Part shown: piece after piece, positions 1-5,660 of the stretch
Layout: the number at the start of each line of letters is the position of its first letter
Numbering within the stretch: the first letter of the stretch is position 1
DNA from: Candidatus Krumholzibacteriota bacterium
Lineage (GTDB): Bacteria; Krumholzibacteriota; Krumholzibacteriia; Krumholzibacteriales; Krumholzibacteriaceae
DNA length: 9,177 nt
Direction: 5' to 3'
NCBI GenBank assembly: GCA_030630165.1
Contig: DAOVNN010000094.1
Location: 1 to 9,177, forward strand
Position numbers and translations under genes: made by a program
Notes under the pieces: model-generated
The model's database searches: none
What the model was told of the DNA's origin: nothing
The model's input: the letters and a program-made list of their open reading frames with translations, nothing else

Positions 1-42
1 AGAACAAGGAAATATCATCTGGTCTCCCCTGCCGTGTCATGA
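1..42 (+). CDS. C-terminal tail of an unidentified upstream gene (partial)
   Basis: Reading frame 1 is open from the window edge and ends at a TGA at 40-42, encoding a last stretch RTRKYHLVSPAVS. That stop overlaps the rsmA ATG by four bases (ATGA), the same arrangement that joins rsmA to the next gene. This suggests an upstream co-transcribed, translationally coupled gene. Thirteen residues are too few to name a family. Genes such as pdxA or tsaD often sit beside rsmA in bacteria, but nothing here confirms either. The frame may also be a chance opening, so confidence is low. Confidence 0.4.
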   Translation, partial: RTRKYHLVSPAVS

Positions 43-860
43 TTATGAAAAACGAAAGGCGGCCGGCAAAAAAGAGCCTCGGGCAGAATTTCCTCGTCTC
101 CGGCGGGGCGATAAAGGGGATAATCTCGGCCGTTACGGCCGGTGACGGCCTCCCCGTATTTGAGGTAGGGCCCGGGAGAGGGGCCCTGACTGTCCCGATG
201 GCCGCCGGCGGCACGCAAATTGCGGCATTCGAGATCGACGAGGCGCTGGCGGAGGAGACCGCCGGACGGCTCGAGGGGCTCGACAACGCCGAGATCGTCC
301 TCGCCGACATACGCGAGGTAGATCTCGACGCCGAGGCGGCCGGCAGGGGATGGGAAGGATACGCCCTGGCGGGCAATATCCCGTATCTGCTCACGAGCAC
401 CATACTGCTCGGCCTGCCGTCCCTCGAGAGATGCCGCAGGGCGGTGATAATGGTACAGAAGGAGGTCGGCGAGAGGGTGCTCGCCGCCCCAGGGAGCCGC
501 AACAGCGGGATCCTGCCGGTCTTTCTCCAGTCGTACCTCGCTGTAAAAAAGGTAATGACACTTAAACCCGGTTCGTTTCGACCGAAGCCGAAAGTGGACA
601 GTGTTGTCCTTATTTTTGCGCCTGTCAGACGTGAAAACGTCCCCGGAGACAGTGAGAGATTCCTCTCATTTCTCAAATCGGCGTTTTCCCAGAGGAGAAA
701 GAAGCTGGCGAACGCACTCAAGTCTGTACCCGGTCTGCCGGAGATGAAGGAGCTTGAGAGGATCTCCGGGATCGATCTCGGCCACAGGCCGGAAGAGCTC
801 CTGCTCGAGGAATGGTTCGCCCTTTATGCCGCGGCCAGGGGCCGCACGAAGGATAGATGA
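39..860 (+). CDS. rsmA: 16S rRNA (adenine1518-N6/adenine1519-N6)-dimethyltransferase RsmA (KsgA)
   Basis: SAM-dependent cytoplasmic enzyme that dimethylates the two adjacent adenines in the helix-45 loop of 16S rRNA, a late step in 30S maturation. The 273 residues match the usual family length. Visible motifs in order: KKSLGQNFL (11-19), SAM motif I EVGPGRG (42-48), the acidic ribose-binding residue in FEID (E65), AD at 89-90, catalytic motif IV NIPY (113-116), and the downstream FRPKPKVDS (180-188) typical of KsgA. The C-terminal helical part carries FSQRRKKLANAL, also typical of the family. I chose the ATG at 39 because it overlaps the stop of an upstream frame (ATGA). The ATG at 45 is an alternative, and no strong Shine-Dalgarno stands before either. 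The end overlaps the next gene by ATGA at 857-860, so the two are probably translationally coupled. Confidence 0.96.
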   Translation: MIMKNERRPAKKSLGQNFLVSGGAIKGIISAVTAGDGLPVFEVGPGRGALTVPMAAGGTQIAAFEIDEALAEETAGRLEGLDNAEIVLADIREVDLDAEAAGRGWEGYALAGNIPYLLTSTILLGLPSLERCRRAVIMVQKEVGERVLAAPGSRNSGILPVFLQSYLAVKKVMTLKPGSFRPKPKVDSVVLIFAPVRRENVPGDSERFLSFLKSAFSQRRKKLANALKSVPGLPEMKELERISGIDLGHRPEELLLEEWFALYAAARGRTKDR

Positions 861-2872
861 AGAACGCCGCAGTCATACTGTTCATCCTGACGGCAGCCGC
901 GATCGCGGAAGGGCCCGCAGCTGCGCAGGAGGTCGATTCGTCGACCGTCGTTCTCCCCGACTCGACGGCGAAGAGCGGCGAAGGATTGTCCAGTCTGCTC
1001 GCGAGCCAGCCGGCCCCCCCCGAAGGAATGGACGAAAAGGCCGACTCCACGAAGCCCCCATGGGTCGCTCCAGTGTGGAGCATAGAGTACCGTGCGAACG
1101 AGAGCGAGTACCGCCTCGGAACGGGAATGGGTCTTACCTTCGAGCCGGGCGACGGATGGCGTGCTTCGAGCGACCTGAAGATAACGAAGAGACAGTATCG
1201 CGGCAGGGACATGTCCGATATCAATGAGAGATTCAGCAACAGCGCGATCAAGCTGGTCCCCGACCTCTACAACGTCAACCTGGCGCTCGGTCAGGATTAT
1301 CTCCGCCAGAAGGCGGTCGGTCTCGCCCGCTCGGGCGGCGACATGGTAATAGAGAACAAGTACCTCAATGCCGGCGTCGCGTGGGAGCGCCCCGAGCTCT
1401 GGGCTTCCAAGTCGCGGTTTTCCCTGATGGGACGGCTCGGAGCGGGACAGAACGACTTCAAGTACGACAATAACTTGCAGGGCAACGCGAGCGGATACCT
1501 GTGGTACGGGATCGGCCCCGATCTCGACGTGAGCGGTGGGTACGGCATATGGCGGAAAATGGAAGACAGCGACGTGAGCGGCCGCAAGTTCGAGAACATG
1601 CACAGCGACATAGACACGATATCGGCGAAGGTGGGATATGGCACGGGCGACGTTAAACTCCTCTTCGTCGATTACAAGAGGACGATGGGGGTCGTCCGGA
1701 AGGTCGATCCTCCCCGCGGAAACTCCCTTGAGGTGATCGAGAACCCCGACCTGGCGAAGATGGAGCGGTCGAGCAGAAAGACCGAACGGGTCTTCATCAA
1801 GTCCAGTATTCGGCCGGGCGACTTCCTCAAGGTGGATTTCGAATTTCTCAGGGATTATTTCGACCAGCAGAATGTCGTCGACACGAGGCTCTCGAAAGAG
1901 ACGGAGCTCAAAAAGATCAGTGCGAAGGCGGTGTATTACTATTCCCCCGGTGGCCGCCTCGACATCTCGATAGAGCGGAAAGAGAACGACATCGACTACG
2001 GCCCCGTCTCCCTTTCGAGCTATCTCGAGAAGGCGCGCGTTCTCAAGGCCTCGCTGTCCCACGATCTCACCGATTCACTTCGCCTAACGATGCGAGGATC
2101 GGGATCGCTGAAGCAGAGGTATTACAGGAAGAAGGATGCGAACCCGCGCGACGCCGACTATCTTTACTACTCCTTCTTCGCCGATCTCGCCGCCAGTCTC
2201 CCATTAGACATACTGGCCGGCGTGAAATTCACATACAAGCAACGCGAGACGATAAATATAGACAGGTCGCTCTCGGGGGACAACCGCACCGACTTCACAT
2301 ACTGGGTTGTGCCGAGGTTCACCCTGAGGCCCTCGGGATGGTTCGAGATCGGGCAGGAATACGAGATCAAGATGGAGTTCACCGATTTCACATTCAAGGA
2401 TAACGAGAACTATCTCGATCGTACGACGATCATGAACACGAAAGCGAAGTTCAAATTCTTCAGGTCGCATCTCGGCATTACACACAGGTACCAGTTCATC
2501 GACACGGGTAGTTACCTTCCTCCGCCCGAAGGTGGCGAGAGGCTCTATGGAAGGACGAACGAGAGCTACGAGCACAGGTTCGACTTCAGGTACGATTATC
2601 AGCCGGTGACGGACTTCACCCTGTTCACCCACGCGAACTACCGGTTCCAGGAGAACAACAGGCTCGGGGAAGTCAACGGTCAGGTGGGGGTCGTAGACAC
2701 GAGATATTACGATTCGGGCCAGATGACGCTGGGGTTCAACAGGCTGGCAAAACTGACCGAATACGGAAAGGTCGACCTCAACGTTGCGTGGGTCAGGCGG
2801 TTCGGCCCCAATCTTACGAGAGAGAGAAGAGAGTTCTGGGAGATAGACATGAATGTGAAGATCAACTTTTAG
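857..2872 (+). CDS. uncharacterised outer-membrane beta-barrel protein
   Basis: A 671-residue exported protein with a signal peptide (charged K2, hydrophobic core about 4-17, likely cleavage after AAA at 21-23). A Ser/Pro/Asp-rich linker follows to about residue 68. The rest alternates polar and hydrophobic residues with many Tyr, Phe and Trp and short Asp/Asn/Gly turns, as in transmembrane beta-strands. There is no cysteine, and the chain ends in a beta-signal-like strand with terminal Phe (DMNVKINF), as expected for a BAM substrate. I see no TonB plug, TonB box, POTRA or OmpA domain. Size resembles large porin-like barrels, including the MtrB/PioB class, but the N-terminal CxxC of that class and any cytochrome neighbour are missing. 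The start overlaps the rsmA stop (ATGA), with GAAGGA just upstream. A lipoprotein gene follows after nine bases, and the two may work together. Ligand and function are unknown. Confidence 0.8.
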   Translation: MKNAAVILFILTAAAIAEGPAAAQEVDSSTVVLPDSTAKSGEGLSSLLASQPAPPEGMDEKADSTKPPWVAPVWSIEYRANESEYRLGTGMGLTFEPGDGWRASSDLKITKRQYRGRDMSDINERFSNSAIKLVPDLYNVNLALGQDYLRQKAVGLARSGGDMVIENKYLNAGVAWERPELWASKSRFSLMGRLGAGQNDFKYDNNLQGNASGYLWYGIGPDLDVSGGYGIWRKMEDSDVSGRKFENMHSDIDTISAKVGYGTGDVKLLFVDYKRTMGVVRKVDPPRGNSLEVIENPDLAKMERSSRKTERVFIKSSIRPGDFLKVDFEFLRDYFDQQNVVDTRLSKETELKKISAKAVYYYSPGGRLDISIERKENDIDYGPVSLSSYLEKARVLKASLSHDLTDSLRLTMRGSGSLKQRYYRKKDANPRDADYLYYSFFADLAASLPLDILAGVKFTYKQRETINIDRSLSGDNRTDFTYWVVPRFTLRPSGWFEIGQEYEIKMEFTDFTFKDNENYLDRTTIMNTKAKFKFFRSHLGITHRYQFIDTGSYLPPPEGGERLYGRTNESYEHRFDFRYDYQPVTDFTLFTHANYRFQENNRLGEVNGQVGVVDTRYYDSGQMTLGFNRLAKLTEYGKVDLNVAWVRRFGPNLTRERREFWEIDMNVKINF

Positions 2873-2881
2873 GAGCTGACG

Positions 2882-3472
2882 ATGAAGAGATCAGCGATGA
2901 TCATATTGTTTCTGGCGGTCGTGCTGGCCGCAGCGGGGTGCCTCTTCGAGCCGAGGGAGGCCCTCCCGCCGCTCGATGAGGGCGAAGGGGACTGGATCGT
3001 TCCGAATACGCCGAAAGATGTCTTCTTCAATCTCTCGACAGGACTCTCGTCGATGGGGAACTCGAATTACGAGAGAAGCCTCGCCGACGAGTTCACCTTC
3101 ATACCGAGGGACCAGGACAGGCTCCAGTTCCCCGCCGGTACCTTCGACAACTGGGCGAAGGAGATAGAGATGGACGTCCTGACTAGGATAAAGGGAGACT
3201 ACCAGGGCGAGAGGACCGCACAGTATGGCGACGAGGACGGTAATTTCCCCAAAGAGGACATCCAGGTCGGATGGGCCGAGTTCGAGGGGCCTTACATGTG
3301 GACCATCGACCGGGGCGACGGCTCGGAACCTGAGATATATGCCGGCACGGCGAGGTTCTTTCTCCAGGAAGGGACCTCGGGCTGGATACTCGTGAAATGG
3401 GAAGATATTGATGTAATCGAGAGTTACCCCACATCCGGAAACCTCAGGGGATCCTTCCGGGCGGCGAGTTGA
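2882..3472 (+). CDS. lipoprotein, possibly NTF2-like, partner of the beta-barrel gene
   Basis: A 196-residue predicted lipoprotein. It has a Lys/Arg start, a hydrophobic core and the lipobox AAGC with lipidated Cys20, then a Pro/Glu-rich spacer. A clear Shine-Dalgarno AGGAG (2871-2875) overlaps the stop of the barrel gene and sits six bases before the ATG. The globular part has a helical stretch with YERSLADEFTFIP (about 61-73) and ends with paired strands (TARFFLQEG, then GWILVKWEDI). This order of a short helix with D/H-x-x-F, then strands ending in a W/K-rich strand, resembles NTF2-like folds and the layout of the three lipoproteins downstream. It lacks their CxxC and WPDM motifs. It lies in the rsmA-barrel operon, so it may assist or cap the barrel. 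This is inference from gene order only. Confidence 0.8.
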   Translation: MKRSAMIILFLAVVLAAAGCLFEPREALPPLDEGEGDWIVPNTPKDVFFNLSTGLSSMGNSNYERSLADEFTFIPRDQDRLQFPAGTFDNWAKEIEMDVLTRIKGDYQGERTAQYGDEDGNFPKEDIQVGWAEFEGPYMWTIDRGDGSEPEIYAGTARFFLQEGTSGWILVKWEDIDVIESYPTSGNLRGSFRAAS

Positions 3473-3503
3473 TGAGAGAGGAACTCGTGAGATATATCTT
3501 ACG

Positions 3504-3526
3504 GCGAACGCTGTGCTTGCGTTCGC
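3504..3526. promoter_or_regulatory. perfect inverted repeat over the -35 region (possible operator)
   Basis: GCGAACGC (3504-3511) and GCGTTCGC (3519-3526) form a perfect 8-bp inverted repeat with a 7-base centre. The right arm contains most of the -35 hexamer TTGCGT (3517-3522) of the promoter for the next gene. No T-tract follows (GGACGG), so it is a poor intrinsic terminator for the operon on the left. A repressor or activator site is the simpler reading, but no regulator gene is nearby. Confidence 0.45.
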
Positions 3527-3545
3527 GGACGGAATGTGCTAGTAT
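3517..3545 (+). promoter_or_regulatory. sigma70-type extended -10 promoter for lipoprotein copy 1
   Basis: TTGCGT (3517-3522), a 17-base spacer, and TAGTAT (3540-3545) preceded by TG one base upstream (an extended -10). Spacing is ideal and transcription would start near 3552, almost at the Shine-Dalgarno. This would leave a very short leader, so the true start site may be displaced by a few bases. Confidence 0.55.
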
Positions 3546-3553
3546 TTACAACT

Positions 3554-3558
3554 GGAGG
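3554..3558 (+). promoter_or_regulatory. ribosome binding site that fixes the start of lipoprotein copy 1
   Basis: GGAGG lies seven bases before the ATG at 3566 and only one base before the ATG at 3560. It lies downstream of an upstream in-frame GTG at 3536. It therefore selects 3566 as the start. Confidence 0.7.
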
Positions 3559-3565
3559 TATGCAT

Positions 3566-4156
3566 ATGCGTAGAACTATGTTGAAAGCAGTCCTGCCCCT
3601 GTTGCTTATTACGGCGATGCTCGCAGCGCCGTCATGTATCTTTGATCCGAAGGAAGAGCGGATTCCGCCGCCGGTCATCGAAATCCCATGGCCGGATATG
3701 ACAGACCGTGACGATGTCATCAGGACGGTCGTTCTGGGTTACACGTATCCCAAGGATGCAGAATCGTCAGCCCAGTACGAGGCCCTTCTCCACTCGTTGT
3801 ATTTTTTCGGGCTTGCCCCGGGAGATTTCGAACCTGGTGACCCTAACATCCTGACCAAGGCGCAGGATGTCGAGGTTACAAACTGGCTATTTACCGCCCA
3901 GGTGCTTGAGTTGAAAATCACACCTGAAAAAGCGGCCTGGTACGCTTATACTAACGATCTGGACGGAAAGCCCTGCGAAAACTGCTACTCGACGCAGAGG
4001 GATTATTTCATCCAGGTCCAGTTCGACGACGAATCAACGATTTACCAGAGCCCTCCCGGTAATGCCAGTATCTCGATCATCGTCGCGCCTGACGAGAACG
4101 ATTCGAGCAAGTGGGTACTCAGAGCGATGCTGGATCTGGGAATCGGCGGATCTTGA
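3566..4156 (+). CDS. CxxC lipoprotein, tandem paralogue copy 1
   Basis: A 196-residue predicted lipoprotein of unrecognised family. The start ATG is set by GGAGG seven bases upstream. The longer frame from GTG 3536 would put extra residues before the signal peptide. Signal peptide with Arg2/Arg3, Leu-rich core and lipobox APSC (Cys24; the Ala at -3 is slightly atypical). A Pro/Glu spacer follows. The domain motifs shared with the next two genes are WPDM (42-45), LLHxxYFF (74-81), AP.D....DP..LT.A.D (84-101), a CENC pair (137-140), FDDESTIYQSP, and IIVAPDENDSSKWVLRA near the end. The layout suggests a small alpha+beta (NTF2-like) fold, which is inference. The conserved CxxC could bind metal or form a disulphide. 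The gene has its own promoter and terminator, so it is a single-gene unit. Confidence 0.85.
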   Translation: MRRTMLKAVLPLLLITAMLAAPSCIFDPKEERIPPPVIEIPWPDMTDRDDVIRTVVLGYTYPKDAESSAQYEALLHSLYFFGLAPGDFEPGDPNILTKAQDVEVTNWLFTAQVLELKITPEKAAWYAYTNDLDGKPCENCYSTQRDYFIQVQFDDESTIYQSPPGNASISIIVAPDENDSSKWVLRAMLDLGIGGS

Positions 4157-4183
4157 CCGGATCATAGAATGCGATTTTCCAGG

Positions 4184-4209
4184 GCCCCCTGCGATGCAGG
4201 GGGCTTTTT
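4184..4209 (+). terminator. strong intrinsic terminator after lipoprotein copy 1
   Basis: GCCCCCTGC (4184-4192), loop GAT, GCAGGGGGC (4196-4204): a perfect 9-bp GC-rich stem followed at once by TTTTT (4205-4209). It separates copy 1 from copies 2 and 3 transcriptionally. Confidence 0.9.
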
Positions 4210-4259
4210 CATGCCCGCCCCCGGAATGATTCCGGTTTCAGAGATTCCGGCGCGTTACA

Positions 4260-4288
4260 TTGAAAACGCGCCTGATTTCTGTTACAAT
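4260..4288 (+). promoter_or_regulatory. near-consensus sigma70-type promoter for lipoprotein copies 2 and 3
   Basis: TTGAAA (4260-4265), 17-base spacer, TACAAT (4283-4288), with TG at 4280-4281 giving an extended -10. Predicted transcription start near 4295. Because of this, in-frame start codons at or before 4288 cannot be used from this transcript, which supports the later start of copy 2. Confidence 0.7.
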
Positions 4289-4315
4289 ACGCCGGTCAGA
4301 TTATATGGATCCAAT

Positions 4316-4322
4316 GGGAGGG
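4316..4322 (+). promoter_or_regulatory. ribosome binding site pointing to a TTG start for copy 2
   Basis: GGGAGGG lies six bases before TTG 4329. In-frame ATGs at 4305 and 4314 have no Shine-Dalgarno and would place charged residues before the signal peptide. Confidence 0.65.
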
Positions 4323-4328
4323 AAGAGC

Positions 4329-4892
4329 TTGAAGAAAACATCCATAATAGTGCTGTCTGCCATCGTAGCAATGACACTTGTCGTGTCATGCGGCGACGAC
4401 CCGACGACGCCTGCTGAGGAAGACAATCTCGAATGGCCCGATATGACGTCAATGGATGACGTCGTCGATGTGCTTTTGCTCACCTACGCCAATCCCAGGG
4501 ATGGGGAGACGGCGGCGAGGTATAACGCCCTTCTTCACCCTCAGTATTTTTTCGAGCTTGCCCCCTCGGATGTCGAGCTGGGCGATCCCTCGTTCCTGAC
4601 GAGGGCGGAGGACATCGCCGCGACCGAGTGGATCTTCACCGAAACGACGCGGCTTGAGCTGACCCTCTTTCCTCTGGAAGGGACATGGGGCGATATGCTT
4701 GAGGTCGAAGGAGAAGCCTGCCCGAACTGCCATGTAACTGAGCGGCAGTATTTGGTCAGAGCGCAATTCGGAGACGAGTCGACGATATTCCAGAGTCCTG
4801 TCGGGCGGGTCTCCGTGACGATTATCGTCGCTCCCGACGTGAGCGACGCGTCGAAGTGGGTCATCCGCGCGATGTACGACCAGGAAATATAA
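4329..4892 (+). CDS. CxxC lipoprotein, tandem paralogue copy 2 (TTG start)
   Basis: A 187-residue predicted lipoprotein of unrecognised family. The TTG at 4329 is preferred: GGGAGGG sits six bases upstream, the peptide then begins MKKTSIIVL as a normal signal peptide, and the lipidated cysteine (lipobox VVSC) falls at residue 21 exactly as in copy 3. Total length also equals copy 3. Family motifs: WPDM (36-39), LLHPQYFF (68-75), DPSFLTRAEDI (86-96), WIF (101-103), CPNC (131-134), FGDESTIFQSP (147-157), and IIVAPDVSDASKWVIRA (165-181). CPNCH looks like a haem c motif, but the His is Tyr or Arg in the paralogues, so haem binding is unlikely. Acts in the periplasm or at a membrane surface. Asp at +2 is Gly here. 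The downstream copy begins ten bases later. Confidence 0.83.
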   Translation: MKKTSIIVLSAIVAMTLVVSCGDDPTTPAEEDNLEWPDMTSMDDVVDVLLLTYANPRDGETAARYNALLHPQYFFELAPSDVELGDPSFLTRAEDIAATEWIFTETTRLELTLFPLEGTWGDMLEVEGEACPNCHVTERQYLVRAQFGDESTIFQSPVGRVSVTIIVAPDVSDASKWVIRAMYDQEI

Positions 4893-4898
4893 GGAGGG
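4891..4898 (+). promoter_or_regulatory. strong ribosome binding site deciding the TTG start of copy 3
   Basis: AAGGAGGG overlaps the stop codon of copy 2 and ends four bases before TTG 4903. There is no in-frame ATG nearby, so TTG is the only start that keeps the signal peptide intact. Confidence 0.75.
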
Positions 4899-4902
4899 AA
4901 AA

Positions 4903-5466
4903 TTGTTCAGAAAGACCTTGATCATACTGGTACTTCTCGCCGTGCTTCCGGTCCTCCCGTCGTGCCTCGACGAGACGGTAAAGCCGGTCAAGGAAGCGCC
5001 GCCGATAACGTGGCCTGACATGAGCAGTGAAGAAGATGCCATCAGGACACTGGTGATGTGTTACGGCAATCCCTCGCTCGAGGGTGTGATGACCATATAT
5101 GAGGACCTCCTCCATTCAGAGTACTTCTTTCGGTTCGCTCCCGAAGATGTTCTGCCGGACGACCCCCTGATCCTGACAAGGGCCGGGGATATCGTATCGA
5201 CCGGGTGGATCTTTGAGAACCAGAGTGAGCTCGAACTTGACATCTTCCTGGCCGGGGCCTGGAACGATTATCATAAGATCGACGGCGCGACCTGCGAAGG
5301 CTGCAGAGAGACGATGAGGGGGTATTTCATCCGTGTGCAGTTCGGAAAGGAAAATACGGTCTACCAGTGCATACCGGACAGGGCCTTTGTGACGATCATC
5401 GTCGCCCCTGACGAGAGCGACGCATCGAAGTGGGTCATCAGGGCGATCTACGACCACGGCACATGA
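4903..5466 (+). CDS. CxxC lipoprotein, tandem paralogue copy 3 (TTG start)
   Basis: A 187-residue predicted lipoprotein, same length as copy 2 and in the same transcription unit (ten-base gap, Shine-Dalgarno overlapping the stop of copy 2). The signal peptide has a basic start (R3, K4), a Leu/Ile/Val core and lipobox LPSC with lipidated Cys21. Conserved motifs: WPDM (37-40), Y.NP (54-57), LLHSEYFF (69-76), DPLILTRAGDI (87-97), WIF (102-104), CEGC (131-134, the same positions as in copy 2), FGKENTVYQ and IIVAPDESDASKWVIRA. It has two extra cysteines (C53 and C156) absent from the other copies, so its disulphide state may differ. Function unknown. The repeated architecture argues for paralogues specialised by expression or partner rather than for decaying copies, since all three are intact. 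Confidence 0.83.
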   Translation: MFRKTLIILVLLAVLPVLPSCLDETVKPVKEAPPITWPDMSSEEDAIRTLVMCYGNPSLEGVMTIYEDLLHSEYFFRFAPEDVLPDDPLILTRAGDIVSTGWIFENQSELELDIFLAGAWNDYHKIDGATCEGCRETMRGYFIRVQFGKENTVYQCIPDRAFVTIIVAPDESDASKWVIRAIYDHGT

Positions 5467-5500
5467 TGGCAGGAAGCTTCACCGCGATCTTCTGGTCAGC

Positions 5501-5527
5501 GGAAGGATCGTTCTTGGTATCCTTTTT
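5501..5527 (+). terminator. probable weak terminator of the copy 2-copy 3 unit
   Basis: AAGGAT (5503-5508) can pair with ATCCTT (5519-5524), extended outward by two G-U pairs, around a 10-base loop. T-rich DNA (5523-5527, then TATAATTT) forms the end. The stem is AT-containing and modest, so read-through is likely to some extent. Confidence 0.45.
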
Positions 5528-5568
5528 ATAATTTAACGGACCGGACGGCATATATCAATCCGGCCTTC

Positions 5569-5598
5569 TTGACATGGAGCGCTTCCCGCGCATATAGT
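5569..5598 (+). promoter_or_regulatory. sigma70-type promoter for the deacetylase-pdxJ unit
   Basis: A perfect -35 TTGACA (5569-5574), 18-base spacer, and TATAGT (5593-5598). Predicted start near 5605 gives a leader of about 55 bases. An imperfect inverted repeat (CCGGA 5541-5545, TCCGG 5559-5563) lies a few bases upstream of the -35 and could be a regulator site. Confidence 0.65.
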
Positions 5599-5610
5599 AC
5601 TCCTGCCTTT

Positions 5611-5637
5611 GGCGGCGCGCGTCCGCGCGAATCCGCC
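5611..5637 (+). promoter_or_regulatory. GC-rich hairpin in the deacetylase leader
   Basis: GGCGG CGCGCG (5611-5621) pairs with CGCGCG (5624-5629) and CCGCC (5633-5637), with a three-base bulge AAT. It lies between the predicted transcription start and the ATG at 5661. No T-tract follows, so it is not a terminator. It may affect translation or mRNA stability. Such a GC-rich stem can also arise by chance in GC-rich DNA. Confidence 0.4.
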
Positions 5638-5660
5638 GCGTACCTTCATCCCGGGGCGAC

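Noticed and set aside
824..2062. 412-codon minus-strand open frame
   Set aside because: It lies antisense to the barrel gene, which has a signal peptide, barrel periodicity and operon placement. The minus-frame product has no recognisable motif and is a GC-rich shadow.
3504..3526. Intrinsic terminator of the rsmA-barrel-lipoprotein operon
   Set aside because: The perfect stem is followed by GGACGG with no T-tract, and it overlaps a good promoter.
4169..4417. 82-codon plus-strand open frame across the terminator and promoter 4184-4288
   Set aside because: It runs through a strong terminator and promoter and into lipoprotein copy 2 in another frame. No ribosome site or coding character.
4719..4733. 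CPNCH in lipoprotein copy 2 as a cytochrome c haem site
   Set aside because: The His is replaced by Tyr in copy 1 and Arg in copy 3. Only the CxxC is conserved.
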